DNA from: Gymnodinialimonas phycosphaerae
Lineage (GTDB): Bacteria; Pseudomonadota; Alphaproteobacteria; Rhodobacterales; Rhodobacteraceae
Direction of reading: 5' to 3'
Assembly (NCBI RefSeq): GCF_019195455.1
Contig: NZ_JAIMBW010000001.1
Span: 744,001-808,000, forward strand
DNA: 64,000 nucleotides
Shown piece by piece: positions 8,322 through 17,298 of the stretch. A program made the position numbers and the translations under genes. The number at the start of each line of letters is the position of its first letter. The stretch's first letter is position 1. Below the pieces are notes generated by a model. The model made no database searches, was not told the origin of the DNA, and worked only from the letters and a program-made list of their open reading frames with translations.

Positions 8322-9365
8322 TCAAGTAAATACGTAGCCGTCCATCAGCTTGCGCGCAGTGCGCAGGATCGCGGCAGAGGTAACGTCGCCGTTGTCCAGC
8401 TGCGCGACAATCGTCGTTTCGCCTATGGGGTGCTCGATAGGCAGGGTCTTGGACGCCCCGTCCGGCACGTCTGCCAGAGCTGCCGCAGGGGATCCGGGCA
8501 ACAGACAAGCCGTCGCCACACTGACCGCCCCCAACACGCCGATGCTGGCGTGGCAGCGATGCGGGATAAACGAGCGGGTCGAAATCGCGCCGCCGTGGCG
8601 CGGGCGGCTGACCATGGTCATTTTCGGCACCGTCTTGTGGGTCACATCCCCAAGCTTCATGAGCGGGCCGCAGGCCAGCCGTATCGCCTCCAGACGGGCC
8701 TTCAGGAAGATATCAGCGTCCAGCGCGTCGCGCGGCTCCTCTCCGGTGATCCCCATGTCAGTGGCACGCAGAACGACTACGGGCATGCCGTTGTCGATCA
8801 TCGTGACCTCAGCGCCCTCGATCACGTCCACGGCGTTGCCCGTCGGCAGCAGGGCCCCGCAGGTGGATCCCGCCGTGCCCACGAATTCCAACGGGACGGG
8901 TGCGGCCGTCCCCGGCACGCCATCAATCGCGGCATCACCGGCGTAGCAGGGCACGCCGCCGGGCGTCTGCACCGTGGCAATCGCCGTCTGGCCGGTGTTC
9001 TCCATATAGATCGCCACGCGGGTCTGGCCGTCTTGGGCCGCGACCACCCTCCGCTCGATGGCGAAGGGGGCGACGCCCGCCAGGATATTTCCGCAGTTCT
9101 GACCGTCCGAGACGCGTGGTTCATCCACGCCCACCTGCAAGAACAGGTAGTCCACATCGACCCCGGCCCGCGTGGATCGCTTGACCACGGCGACCTTCGA
9201 AGTCAGCGGATCGGCCCCGCCCATCCCGTCGATCTGGCGTGGGTCGGGGCTGCCCATGACACGCATCAGGAAGGCGTCGCGATCGTGGGGTAGGTCATCG
9301 GCCAGAAAGTACCCGCCTTTCGAGGTGCCGCCGCGCATCCACATGCAGCGCACGCCGTCAGACAT
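8322..9365 (-). CDS. galD: 4-oxalomesaconate tautomerase (PrpF family)
   Basis: 347-residue PrpF-fold isomerase. GalD interconverts the tautomers of 4-oxalomesaconate in gallate catabolism. The N-terminus ([20 protein letters not shown]) and the later motifs [28 protein letters not shown] and MIDNGMPVV are characteristic of the family. The ATG at 9365 overlaps the end of the aldolase gene by 8 bases; 33 further upstream in-frame residues are just the antisense-frame tail of the aldolase. The neighbouring aldolase and hydratase favour GalD over other PrpF-like isomerases. Confidence 0.88.
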   Translation of the reverse strand: MSDGVRCMWMRGGTSKGGYFLADDLPHDRDAFLMRVMGSPDPRQIDGMGGADPLTSKVAVVKRSTRAGVDVDYLFLQVGVDEPRVSDGQNCGNILAGVAPFAIERRVVAAQDGQTRVAIYMENTGQTAIATVQTPGGVPCYAGDAAIDGVPGTAAPVPLEFVGTAGSTCGALLPTGNAVDVIEGAEVTMIDNGMPVVVLRATDMGITGEEPRDALDADIFLKARLEAIRLACGPLMKLGDVTHKTVPKMTMVSRPRHGGAISTRSFIPHRCHASIGVLGAVSVATACLLPGSPAAALADVPDGASKTLPIEHPIGETTIVAQLDNGDVTSAAILRTARKLMDGYVFT

Positions 9366-10032
9366 AGCGTATCCCTTTCTCGGCCAGCCGTCCGCGCATG
9401 TCGTACATGTCGAGGCCCAACTCCCCGCCCGCCAGGCGCTGACGCTTGGCCTCTTCGTTGGCAAGGCGCTCTTCGGCGGCGATTACCACGCTGCCCGCGT
9501 CAGCGCGTTTCACCACGACCACACCGTCGTCATCGGCGACGATCACGTCCCCTGCGTCGACCGCTTGCCCGGCGCAGACCACCGGCACGTTGACCGAGCC
9601 CAATGTCTCTTTCACCGTGCCCTGGGCCGAGATCGCCCTGGACCAGACCGGAAACCCCATTTGCTCAAGGTCGCGCACATCCCGCACGCCCGCGTCGATC
9701 ACCAGCCCGCGGCAGCCCCGCGCCATGGCCGAGGTGGCCAGAAGATCGCCGAAATAGCCGTCTGTGCACGGCGAGGTGGGGGCAAGGACAAGGATATCGC
9801 CCGGCTGCACTTGCTCGATCGCCACATGCAGCATCCAATTATCACCGGGTGGGGCGCTGATGGTGACGGCAGACCCCGCAATCTGCGCGCCGCGCCAGAT
9901 CGGGCGCATATACGGCGCGAAACAGCCGGTGCGCCCCTGCGCTTCATGAACCGTCGCCACGCCTGCGCGGCCAAGCCTTTCGATGACGTCGGCGTCCGTG
10001 CGGTCGATTTTTTGCCTTACGATCCCGCTCAT
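9358..10032 (-). CDS. ligK: 4-carboxy-4-hydroxy-2-oxoadipate aldolase (RraA-fold, LigK/GalC)
   Basis: 224-residue class II aldolase of the RraA-like fold. LigK/GalC/ProA enzymes cleave 4-carboxy-4-hydroxy-2-oxoadipate to pyruvate and oxaloacetate, the last step of the gallate and protocatechuate 4,5-cleavage routes. The substrate/metal segment [24 protein letters not shown] is present and the length fits. The start overlaps the hydratase stop (ATGA). RraA-fold proteins have varied functions, but the galB and galD neighbours make this assignment firm. Confidence 0.92.
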   Translation of the reverse strand: MSGIVRQKIDRTDADVIERLGRAGVATVHEAQGRTGCFAPYMRPIWRGAQIAGSAVTISAPPGDNWMLHVAIEQVQPGDILVLAPTSPCTDGYFGDLLATSAMARGCRGLVIDAGVRDVRDLEQMGFPVWSRAISAQGTVKETLGSVNVPVVCAGQAVDAGDVIVADDDGVVVVKRADAGSVVIAAEERLANEEAKRQRLAGGELGLDMYDMRGRLAEKGIRYV

Positions 10033-10760
10033 AGCTCATCCACCGTGCGGGGGAAGATCGACTGGAAGCCTTCGGCATATTTGCAGTCGCGCCCGCCCGA
10101 TTGCCCGCCGGAGTTGCGCTTGAAGTGGTTGGCGCGCTGCTGAGCGACACGAGTGTAATAGTCCCACAAATGCACTTGGCCGTTCATGCATTCCATCGCG
10201 GCACGCTTCTTGTCCCAAACCGGCGTGATGTCGAGGAAGGTGTCCGGTTTCCAGCCCATCTGCTCGGTCTGGTGCGGCTCGAAGAGGTAGAGTTGCGGCG
10301 CGCCAAGGACCTTCTCACCGGGATTATGCCCCCAGGCCTGCGCGATCATCCGCACCTCCAGCGCTACCTGCGTCATGTACATGTGGTCGGTGTTGTAGGG
10401 GTCATACTGGCTGTGGCTCATCATGAAAGAAGGTTGCACGCGCCGGATCAGATCGACGAGTTTGTCCTTGTCGTCGCGCGCCAGTTCCAACGGGTAGTCG
10501 CCCAGGTCGAAGCACTCCAGATGCGCGGCGCCAAGGGCCTCGGCGGCGGCTTCGGCCTCGGCCCGGCGGATCGCCTTGACCTCTTTCAGACCCTTGCCCT
10601 CCTTCCACAGCTTGGCGCTTTCGCCGCGCTCGCCGAAGGACATGCAGGCGATGGTCACGTCATATCCAAGCTCTGCGTGCAGCGCGATGGCGCCGCCGCA
10701 GCGCCAGACGAAATCAGCCGCATGGGCTGACAGGATCAGGGCGGATTTTGCCTTTGTCAT
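10029..10760 (-). CDS. galB: 4-oxalomesaconate hydratase (PIG-L fold)
   Basis: 243-residue Zn-dependent enzyme of the PIG-L deacetylase fold that hydrates 4-oxalomesaconate to 4-carboxy-4-hydroxy-2-oxoadipate. The N-terminus ([20 protein letters not shown]) and the block [17 protein letters not shown] are typical of GalB-type hydratases. The ATG at 10760 is chosen because the family N-terminus starts here; the long upstream extension is non-homologous and crosses the regulatory region. It is the first gene of the leftward operon galB-ligK-galD-(93 aa)-DLH-dehydrogenase. Confidence 0.92.
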   Translation of the reverse strand: MTKAKSALILSAHAADFVWRCGGAIALHAELGYDVTIACMSFGERGESAKLWKEGKGLKEVKAIRRAEAEAAAEALGAAHLECFDLGDYPLELARDDKDKLVDLIRRVQPSFMMSHSQYDPYNTDHMYMTQVALEVRMIAQAWGHNPGEKVLGAPQLYLFEPHQTEQMGWKPDTFLDITPVWDKKRAAMECMNGQVHLWDYYTRVAQQRANHFKRNSGGQSGGRDCKYAEGFQSIFPRTVDEL

Positions 10761-10903
10761 CGGGTGCCTCTTGTTTGGGGTCGACTGGAAGAGCTTGCTG
10801 GAAGCAGGGGGGCTTGGGAAATCGGAAGACTGTCGAAATGGATAAGTTTGTGCTATAGGAGTAGTTGTATTTTGTGCCCGCCTCTTGGGAATTACCTCGC
10901 ACC

Positions 10904-12115
10904 ATGATCTCTCGTAACCTTCGACACTTTCGGGTCTTTCTGGCTGTTGTGGATTTGGGCTCCCCCACGCGGGCGGCACGGTATTGCAACGTATCGCAGC
11001 CCGCCGTGACCCAAGTCGTGCATAAGCTGGAGGGAGAGGCCGGGGGTGCCTTGTTCACCCGAAAGCCGCAGGGGTTCGAGGTGACGGAGCGGGGCAAACT
11101 CCTTGATACCCGCATAAGGCGCGCGATGGGGCGCCTGGACAAAAGCCTTTCGAACATCTCATCGCGATTGATCCACCGGGCGACGGCGGCGCAACTGCAA
11201 GCCGTGATCGCGGCCACGGAAACCCAGAGCTTTTCAAGCGCCGCGCGTGCCCTTGGGGTGTCGCAGCCCACCATTCACCGTGCCGTGTCGCAGGTCGAGC
11301 AGGAGGCAAGCAAGCCTTTGTTCGAGCGTACGTCCTTTGGCTTGATTGCCAGCATCCCGTGCCGCGATCTGGCGCAGGCCGCGCACCTGGCGTTCGCAGA
11401 ACTTCGACAAGTCGAAGCGGATCTGGCCGAATTCGATGGGCGCGAGACCGGGACCATCAGCATCGGCACCTTGCCGCTGTCGCGCTCGGTCCTGCTGCCG
11501 GAGGCCTTGGCGCAGTTTCGCAAGCTCCGGCCCCGGCAGGGGGTTTCGGTCTATGATGGCCCCTATGACGAAACCCTCGGCGCCGTGCGGCGTGGGGACA
11601 TGGACTTCATGATCGGCGCTCTGCGGGACCCGCAGCCGTTCCCCGACGTCCAGCAAGAGCCACTTTTTCTGGATCATCTGTCTGTGGTTTGTCGTCCGGG
11701 GCATGGTCTGGCGGGCAAAGGCGTGGCGTCGCTGGAAGATTTGACGGATGCGTCGTGGGTCGTGCCGCGGCGTGGCACCCCGTCGCGTGATCAGTTCGAT
11801 GCAATTTTCGCAGGGGCCGATCTTTCGCCGCCGGATAGCATTCTGGAATGCGGCTCGATCCTGCTGATGCGAGAGCTTTTGAACCGAAGCGATATGTTGG
11901 GCTGTATCTCGGGCCTTCAAGCAGAGGCCGAGGTTTCCAACGGGGCCTTGGTGCGGCTTGAAACGGATGTCTCGTGGACCGGGCGAAAGATCGGGCTGAC
12001 GTACCGGGTGGAATGGGTCCCGACGAGGGCGCAAAGCCTGATGCTTGAGATGATCCGCGCAAATGCCCGCGCTTTGGGCCAAGACCAAGGCCAGAGCCTC
12101 AGGTCTGAGCCTTGA
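10904..12115 (+). CDS. LysR-type regulator with two tandem winged-HTH domains
   Basis: 403-residue regulator, about 100 longer than a normal LysR protein. The extra length is a second DNA-binding domain. The first HTH is at about residues 5-60 (HFRVFLAVVDLGSPTRAARY, VSQPAVTQVVHKLE); the second is at about 85-140 (QLQAVIAATETQSFSSAARA, VSQPTIHRAVSQVE). A periplasmic-binding-like effector domain follows from about 175. It is divergent from galB across 143 bases and is the obvious regulator of the gallate-type operon. The effector is unknown; a tricarboxylic or aromatic intermediate is likely. Confidence 0.9.
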   Translation: MISRNLRHFRVFLAVVDLGSPTRAARYCNVSQPAVTQVVHKLEGEAGGALFTRKPQGFEVTERGKLLDTRIRRAMGRLDKSLSNISSRLIHRATAAQLQAVIAATETQSFSSAARALGVSQPTIHRAVSQVEQEASKPLFERTSFGLIASIPCRDLAQAAHLAFAELRQVEADLAEFDGRETGTISIGTLPLSRSVLLPEALAQFRKLRPRQGVSVYDGPYDETLGAVRRGDMDFMIGALRDPQPFPDVQQEPLFLDHLSVVCRPGHGLAGKGVASLEDLTDASWVVPRRGTPSRDQFDAIFAGADLSPPDSILECGSILLMRELLNRSDMLGCISGLQAEAEVSNGALVRLETDVSWTGRKIGLTYRVEWVPTRAQSLMLEMIRANARALGQDQGQSLRSEP

Positions 12116-12142
12116 CATGCGGGCGTATAGGCGGCACTCTTT

Positions 12143-12167
12143 TTGAACAAGGCGTTCAATAATGAAC
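12143..12167 (+). promoter_or_regulatory. Three-half-site operator upstream of the extradiol operon
   Basis: The layout is TTGAAC-N5-GTTCAA-N4-GAAC: a perfect 6-5-6 inverted repeat at 12143-12159 followed by a third half-site at 12164-12167. The same element with identical spacing occurs at 19653-19677. It lies about 75 bases upstream of the alpha/beta hydrolase ATG. It is best explained as a binding site for the IclR regulator encoded at 18774-19556, whose own promoter region holds the second copy. Confidence 0.75.
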
Positions 12168-12241
12168 TATAGTCTTGATCTCACGGATAGAGGCATTCTC
12201 AATGGGCCAGTCTTCTTCTCTGCAAACAGGGTCCTGCCGCG

Positions 12242-13081
12242 ATGACTGAGCCGATGCTCGGATCGGCGGAAGGTATCTCCTATATTTCGCGCCCCGGGCC
12301 GGGGCCCGTCGTGGTGTTCTTGCATGGCATCGGGTCCCATGCCGCCTCTTTCGTACCGCTCTTCGACATTTTGCCCGCTGATCTGAACTTTCTGGCGTGG
12401 AACGCGCCCGGCTATGGCGCGTCCGCGTCCTTGGTCGAGGATTGGCCGCTGCCCGAGGATTACGCCACCAAACTGGCGGCGGTTCTGGACGCGATGGGGC
12501 ATGGGACGGTGCATCTTGTGGGTCATTCCCTTGGCACCTTGATTGCGAGCGCCTTCGCGCGCCGCTTCCCGGATCGGCTGCACAGCCTCACGCTGGCGGC
12601 GTCTGCAACCGGCTATCGTGTGCCGCGCGGCGGGATTCTTCCCGAAAAAGTGGGTGCGCGGCTGGACGATCTGACCCGTCTGGGCCCTGCGGCTTTCGCA
12701 ACGGCCCGCGCGGCCAATCTGATCCATGACCCAGAGGCGCATCCCGACCTCGTCGCGCAGGTAGAGGCCGCGATGGGGCAGGTGAACCCGAAGGGTTATA
12801 CCCAGGCCGTGCGGATGCTTGCCTCGGGCGATCTGCCCGGCGATTTGTCCCACGTGTCCCTGCGCCCGGGCTTCATCATCGGCGCGCAGGACCGGGTAAC
12901 ACCCATGGCGCAGACCCTTGCCGCCGCCGAGGCCTGGGAAACCGTCCACACCGAAAAGCCGACCATTACCGAAATCGACCAGGCGGGCCACGCCGTCTAC
13001 CTGCAACAGCCGGGCGCGTTCTGTACCGCCCTTCTGACACATATGGCAGCGGCCAACGCCCGCACCTCTGAGGGAGTTTGA
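12242..13081 (+). CDS. Alpha/beta-fold hydrolase, probably a ring-cleavage product hydrolase
   Basis: 279-residue alpha/beta hydrolase with the oxyanion motif HGIGS, the nucleophile elbow GHSLG at about residue 95, a late acid in IIGAQDRVTP and the catalytic histidine in DQAGHAVYL. This layout fits MhpC/BphD-type C-C bond hydrolases that act on meta-cleavage products, and the next gene encodes an extradiol dioxygenase. An esterase or lactonase role cannot be excluded. No strong Shine-Dalgarno is visible before the ATG. It is the first gene of the operon driven from the operator at 12143-12167. Confidence 0.82.
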   Translation: MTEPMLGSAEGISYISRPGPGPVVVFLHGIGSHAASFVPLFDILPADLNFLAWNAPGYGASASLVEDWPLPEDYATKLAAVLDAMGHGTVHLVGHSLGTLIASAFARRFPDRLHSLTLAASATGYRVPRGGILPEKVGARLDDLTRLGPAAFATARAANLIHDPEAHPDLVAQVEAAMGQVNPKGYTQAVRMLASGDLPGDLSHVSLRPGFIIGAQDRVTPMAQTLAAAEAWETVHTEKPTITEIDQAGHAVYLQQPGAFCTALLTHMAAANARTSEGV

Positions 13082-13082
13082 A

Positions 13083-13991
13083 ATGACCGAAGACCTTCGA
13101 TTGAACCACTTGCGCGGTATCGTGATGCGCGCGCCAGGCATTACCGCGACGACGCCGTTCTATACCGACCAATGGGGGCTGCACGTGGCCCAGGAAGACG
13201 AGGGGATCACCTATCTGCGTGGGACGGGCGACCAGCCTTTCATCTATGGTCTCAAGGACGACGCCACCTATGGCATTGAGTATATCCATTTCGGGATGCC
13301 CGACAGGGCGGGCGTCGATACGCTGTACCGGCAGCTTGAAGCCAAGGGGGCGGATCTGCGCGGTGCGCCGGCTGAATTCGACGGCCCGTTCGGCGGCTAT
13401 GGATTCGAGGTCGTCGACCCCGACGCACGCCGCCTGCGCATCACCGCTGACGTGGCGCTGCGCAAAGCCGATGACGTCCACGCCTATCCGCGCAAGATCA
13501 GCCACGTGGTGCTGAACACGCCGGATATGGACGGCATGAAGACGTGGTACGAGGAAATGTTGGGGTTTCGCACCAGCGATTACTCTGCCGACCAGATGGT
13601 TTTCCTGCGCATCGGCAGCGATCACCACGCGATTGCGTTGGTGCGCGCGCAATATCCCTCCATCAACCATGTGGCGTTCGAGATGCCCGGCATCGACAGT
13701 TTCATGCGCGGCATTGGCCGGATGAAGCAGAAGGGGCAGGTGCCTAGCTGGGGGCCGGGGCGGCATGGGCCGGGGAACAATCCATTCGCCTATTTTGTCT
13801 CACCGTCCGGTTTCGTGATCGAGTTCACGTCTGAGGTGCAGCAGATTGACGAGGCAACCCATGAGCCGAAGGTCTGGTCCCGCTCTGACCCCGAGGCGAT
13901 GGACCAATGGATGACGGCGGGCCCGCCGACGCCTGCGCAGCGCGCGGTCATGGCCGGGCGGCCTGATCCCGGTTTTCCCAAGGAGGGCTAG
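13083..13991 (+). CDS. Extradiol ring-cleavage dioxygenase (VOC superfamily, two-domain)
   Basis: 302-residue type I extradiol dioxygenase with two vicinal-oxygen-chelate domains. The 2-His-1-Glu iron site of the C-terminal domain is visible: H141 (ISHVVL), H196 (INHVAFE) and E247 (FVIEFTSE). H228 in GRHGPGNN occupies the position of the second-shell histidine. The spacing matches BphC and catechol 2,3-dioxygenase relatives, so the protein should be an active Fe(II) enzyme cleaving a catechol-type ring. The start is one base past the hydrolase stop. The exact substrate is unknown. Confidence 0.88.
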   Translation: MTEDLRLNHLRGIVMRAPGITATTPFYTDQWGLHVAQEDEGITYLRGTGDQPFIYGLKDDATYGIEYIHFGMPDRAGVDTLYRQLEAKGADLRGAPAEFDGPFGGYGFEVVDPDARRLRITADVALRKADDVHAYPRKISHVVLNTPDMDGMKTWYEEMLGFRTSDYSADQMVFLRIGSDHHAIALVRAQYPSINHVAFEMPGIDSFMRGIGRMKQKGQVPSWGPGRHGPGNNPFAYFVSPSGFVIEFTSEVQQIDEATHEPKVWSRSDPEAMDQWMTAGPPTPAQRAVMAGRPDPGFPKEG

Positions 13992-13994
13992 GAC

Positions 13995-14786
13995 ATGGAT
14001 CTTGAGCTGCAAGACCGCGTGGTCGTGGTGACCGGCGGCACGTCGGGAATCGGGTTGGCGGCCGTGCGCATCTTCCTGGAGGACGGCGCAAAGGTGGCGT
14101 TTTGCGCCCGTGGGGCAGAGCGATTGGACGCTGTGGTCGCTGAGCTGTCTGCTGAATTCGGGGCGGATCGATTGCTTGGCCGGGCGTTCTCGGTGCTGGA
14201 CGCGGGGGCGGTCGCGGCATTTGCGGCAGAGGTCGCGCAGAGCTTCGGCGGCTGCGACGCGCTTGTGACCAACGCGGGGCAGGGACGTGTTTCCACCTTC
14301 GCCGACACCAGCGACAGCGATTGGCGCGACGAGTTGGAATTGAAGTTCTTCAGCCAGCTGCACCCGATCCGCGCGTTCGAGGCGATGCTGCGCGACAGTG
14401 ACCAAGGCGCCATCGTGGCCGTGAATTCCCTGCTCGCCCTCCAGCCCGAGCCGCATATGGTCTGCACCTCCGCCGCACGGGCGGGCGTGCAGAACCTGCT
14501 GAAGTCGCTGGCCACCGAACTGGCCCCCGACATCCGCGTCAACTCCATCCTTCTGGGCCTTGTGGACAGCGCCCAATGGCAGCGCCGCTTTGAGGCGCGC
14601 GAGGATCAGGGTCAATCGCGCGAAGATTGGTTCAAAGCCCTCGCCAAGACCAAGAAGATCCCCATGGGCCGCCTTGGCAAGCCGCAAGAACCCGCCCGCG
14701 CCATCGCTTTCCTCGCCTCTCCCGCCGCCAGCTACATCACCGGCGCCAAGCTTGAAATCTCGGGCGGCGTGTCGCGCTTTGCGTGA
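13995..14786 (+). CDS. SDR-family protein lacking the YxxxK catalytic pair
   Basis: 263-residue short-chain dehydrogenase/reductase fold with the NAD(P) motif TGGTSGIG near residue 14, the NAG motif in LVTNAGQG and the C-terminal signature ASYITGAKLEISGG. The catalytic segment is unusual: where YxxxK is expected the sequence reads TSAAR, so Tyr is Thr and Lys is Arg. The serine position (VNS) is kept. Either the enzyme uses another acid or it is not a classical dehydrogenase. Its place between the dioxygenase and the ThDP enzyme implies a pathway role. Confidence 0.85.
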   Translation: MDLELQDRVVVVTGGTSGIGLAAVRIFLEDGAKVAFCARGAERLDAVVAELSAEFGADRLLGRAFSVLDAGAVAAFAAEVAQSFGGCDALVTNAGQGRVSTFADTSDSDWRDELELKFFSQLHPIRAFEAMLRDSDQGAIVAVNSLLALQPEPHMVCTSAARAGVQNLLKSLATELAPDIRVNSILLGLVDSAQWQRRFEAREDQGQSREDWFKALAKTKKIPMGRLGKPQEPARAIAFLASPAASYITGAKLEISGGVSRFA

Positions 14787-14822
14787 CCCCCGCTTCCGTA
14801 CACACTGACGAAAGACCAAATC

Positions 14823-16484
14823 ATGTCCCAAACCGCCCCTCAGACTGTTGGCCACCAGATTGCCGAAGCGCTTGCAGATGCGGGCGTCACCACCATGTTC
14901 GGCGTGATCTCGATCCACAACATGCCAATCCTCGATGCGGTGGCTGAACAGGGGCGCATTCGCTTCATCCCGGCGCGCGGAGAGGCCGGGGCGATGAATA
15001 TGGCGGACGCGTTCAGCCGCGTGTCTGGCCAGTTGGGCGTGGCGCTGACGTCTACCGGAACCGCTGCGGGCAATGCGGCGGGCGCCCAGGCCGAGGCGCT
15101 GACGGCGGGCAGTCGGGTGTTGCACCTGACCACGCAGATCGACCGCCCCTACATGGACCGGGACCGAGCCGCCATCCATGACGTCCCCAAACAACCCGAG
15201 ATGTTGCGCGGCGTCTCCAAGGCCGTGTTCCGCATCTGGGACGAGATGGGCGTTCTGGGCACACTGTCCGCCGCGATCCGCGCGGCGATGACCCCGCCCA
15301 CGGGACCGGTCAGCCTTGAGATCCCCGTTGATGTTCAGCGTATTCCGGCGGTGCCAGGCCTGCCCTTGACGCCGCCAAAGCCCGCCTTGCCTCCGGTGGA
15401 ATTGGCTGCGCTGGATGCCTTGGCCGAACGGGTGAAAGCCGCGAAACGGCCGATGATCTGGCTTGGGGGTGGTGCCCGCGGGGCCGGGATCGAGGCTCTG
15501 GAACTGGTCGAACGCGGTTTCGGCGCGGTCAGTTCCACCCAAGGGCGTGCGGTGGTTCCCGAAAGCCACAAGGGCACGCTGGGGGCCTTCAACATGACGC
15601 CCGAGGCAGAAGCGATCTATCAAAGCTGCGATCTGATGATCGTCGTCGGCTCTCGCCTGCGGGGCAATGAGACGCGCAACAACAAGATGCCGCTGCCGCG
15701 CCCCCTGTTTCAGATCGACATGGAGCCCACCCAAGGCGGGCGGAACTACCCGGTCGATGGCTTCATCCACGGCGATGCCGCAGGAACGTTGCGGGCGTTG
15801 CTGGACCGTTTGCCCGAGACGCTTTCGACCGACCCGCAACTGCACTACGACATCGCCGTGGCCCGCGCGAAGTCCGAGGGCGCGCTGCGTAGCCGGCTCG
15901 GGCCCTATCAGGTGGTCGCGGATCATCTACTGTCTGTCGTGCCGCAGGGCGAGCACCCTTGGGTGCGCGACGTGACGATCTCCAATTCCACATTCGGGAA
16001 CCGCTATGTGCAAGTCGCCGCGCCGCATCTGGGCGTCCATGCCCTTGGCGGCGGGATCGGGCAGGGGATTGCAATGGCCGTTGGTGCTGCGGCGGGATGC
16101 GAGGCGCGGACCATCGCGCTGGTGGGCGACGGCGGCGCGCAGCTTGGTATTGCCGAACTGATTACGGCAGTGGACGCGGCGCTGCCGATCACCTTCGTGC
16201 TGATGAACGACGCGGCCTACGGCGTGATCGAAAACATCCAGGACGCCCAATACGACGGGCGGCGGCACTACTCCAAACTGAAGACGCCGGATTTTGCGCT
16301 TTTGTGCCAATCCATCGACATGCCCCACGTTCGTGTCAGCCAGATCGAGGAGTTTCCGCAGGCCGTGGACGCGACCCTCGGCCAAAGTGGCCCGGTCGTC
16401 GTGGAGGTCGACATGGTCGCCATCGGCCCCTTCGCGGAATCCTTTGCAGGACCGCCCGCAGGGGCAGCGGGTGGCAAGACATGA
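14823..16484 (+). CDS. Thiamine-diphosphate-dependent enzyme (acetolactate synthase/benzoylformate decarboxylase-like)
   Basis: 553-residue three-domain ThDP enzyme. The N-terminal Pyr domain carries the activating glutamate in PARGEAGAMNMADAFSR near residue 53, a central domain follows, and the C-terminal PP domain holds the GDGGAQLG...MND motif that binds Mg and diphosphate. Family members decarboxylate 2-oxo acids or ligate the resulting aldehyde. Next to an aldehyde dehydrogenase a decarboxylase role is attractive: 2-oxo acid to aldehyde to acid. A biosynthetic acetolactate synthase is unlikely, since no small subunit gene is present. Its stop overlaps the next ATG. Confidence 0.85.
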   Translation: MSQTAPQTVGHQIAEALADAGVTTMFGVISIHNMPILDAVAEQGRIRFIPARGEAGAMNMADAFSRVSGQLGVALTSTGTAAGNAAGAQAEALTAGSRVLHLTTQIDRPYMDRDRAAIHDVPKQPEMLRGVSKAVFRIWDEMGVLGTLSAAIRAAMTPPTGPVSLEIPVDVQRIPAVPGLPLTPPKPALPPVELAALDALAERVKAAKRPMIWLGGGARGAGIEALELVERGFGAVSSTQGRAVVPESHKGTLGAFNMTPEAEAIYQSCDLMIVVGSRLRGNETRNNKMPLPRPLFQIDMEPTQGGRNYPVDGFIHGDAAGTLRALLDRLPETLSTDPQLHYDIAVARAKSEGALRSRLGPYQVVADHLLSVVPQGEHPWVRDVTISNSTFGNRYVQVAAPHLGVHALGGGIGQGIAMAVGAAAGCEARTIALVGDGGAQLGIAELITAVDAALPITFVLMNDAAYGVIENIQDAQYDGRRHYSKLKTPDFALLCQSIDMPHVRVSQIEEFPQAVDATLGQSGPVVVEVDMVAIGPFAESFAGPPAGAAGGKT

Positions 16485-17290
16485 GCCTGGGCCATGTGGC
16501 GATCATCGGGTTCGGCGCGATTGCGCGCGATCTGATCGATATCCTGCGTGCGCAAGACACCGCGCCCGAACAGATCACCGTTCTGGTGCGTCCGGGCCGC
16601 GAGGTGGAGGTGCAGTCGGACTTGGGGACACGTGCTTGCGTGACATCCGAGATCGCGGCCTTGTTGACGACGCGCCCCGACGTGGTGGTCGAATGTGCCG
16701 GGCATGGCGCGGTGGCGTCCTTCGGGGCCAGTGTTTTGGCCAGCGGCACGGATCTGATCGTGGCCTCTGTGGGGGCGCTGGCGGATGCTGATTTGGCGGC
16801 CTCATTGGAGGAAGCCGCGCGGCGCTCGGGCGCGCAATGCGTGGTCCCCTCGGGCGCTATTGGCGGGATCGATGCGCTGGGGGCGGCGCGCCTCTCGGGG
16901 CTGATCGATGTGCGCTATACCGGAACAAAGCCGCCCGGCGCGTGGGCTGGCACGCCAGCCGAAGAGGCCTGTGACCTGTCCGGGCTGACCACTCCGTTCA
17001 CGTTTTTCGAGGGCACCGCGCGGGAGGCCGCGCAACGCTATCCCAAGAATGCCAATGTCGCTGCGACGCTGGCGCTGGCGGGGCTTGGGATGGATGCCAC
17101 GACAGTCCACCTCGTGGCCGATCCGGGCGCGACCGAGAATGTTCACAGCTTTAACGTCACCTCGCAAGCGCTTGATTTTTCTATGAGGTTGGTTGGAAAG
17201 CCGTCACCGCTCAACCCCAAGACCTCCCGATCCACCGTATACAGCATCGCGCGCGCCGTCCTGAACCGCCGCGCCGCAATTGCCATCTGA
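16481..17290 (+). CDS. Aspartate-dehydrogenase-like enzyme (NadX family)
   Basis: 269-residue NAD(P)-dependent enzyme with an N-terminal Rossmann motif (VAIIGFGAIARDL) and the catalytic DUF108 domain. Typical NadX stretches are VVPSGAIGGIDAL, the YTGTKPPGAW substrate loop and NANVAATLALAGLGMD near the C-terminus. NadX oxidises L-aspartate to iminoaspartate, or aminates oxaloacetate in reverse. In this operon, without nadA or nadC, a catabolic role is more likely, for example deaminating an amino or imino acid from a nitrogen-containing ring-cleavage product. The true start is the ATG overlapping the ThDP gene stop. Confidence 0.85.
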   Translation: MSLGHVAIIGFGAIARDLIDILRAQDTAPEQITVLVRPGREVEVQSDLGTRACVTSEIAALLTTRPDVVVECAGHGAVASFGASVLASGTDLIVASVGALADADLAASLEEAARRSGAQCVVPSGAIGGIDALGAARLSGLIDVRYTGTKPPGAWAGTPAEEACDLSGLTTPFTFFEGTAREAAQRYPKNANVAATLALAGLGMDATTVHLVADPGATENVHSFNVTSQALDFSMRLVGKPSPLNPKTSRSTVYSIARAVLNRRAAIAI

Positions 17291-17298
17291 GGACCCCC

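Noticed and set aside
10761..10903. LysR binding box (T-N11-A) between galB and the LysR gene
   Set aside because: The A/T-rich stretch is compatible but there is no convincing dyad; many T-N11-A matches occur by chance.
12202..12249. Short upstream ORF (15 codons) overlapping the hydrolase start
   Set aside because: No Shine-Dalgarno and no conserved feature; could be chance, so not listed as a leader peptide.
13800..15926. Very long open frame (about 708 codons) on the minus strand
   Set aside because: It is antisense to the VOC, SDR and ThDP genes, which have clear family motifs; GC-rich codon bias opens the opposite frame. It shows no domain.
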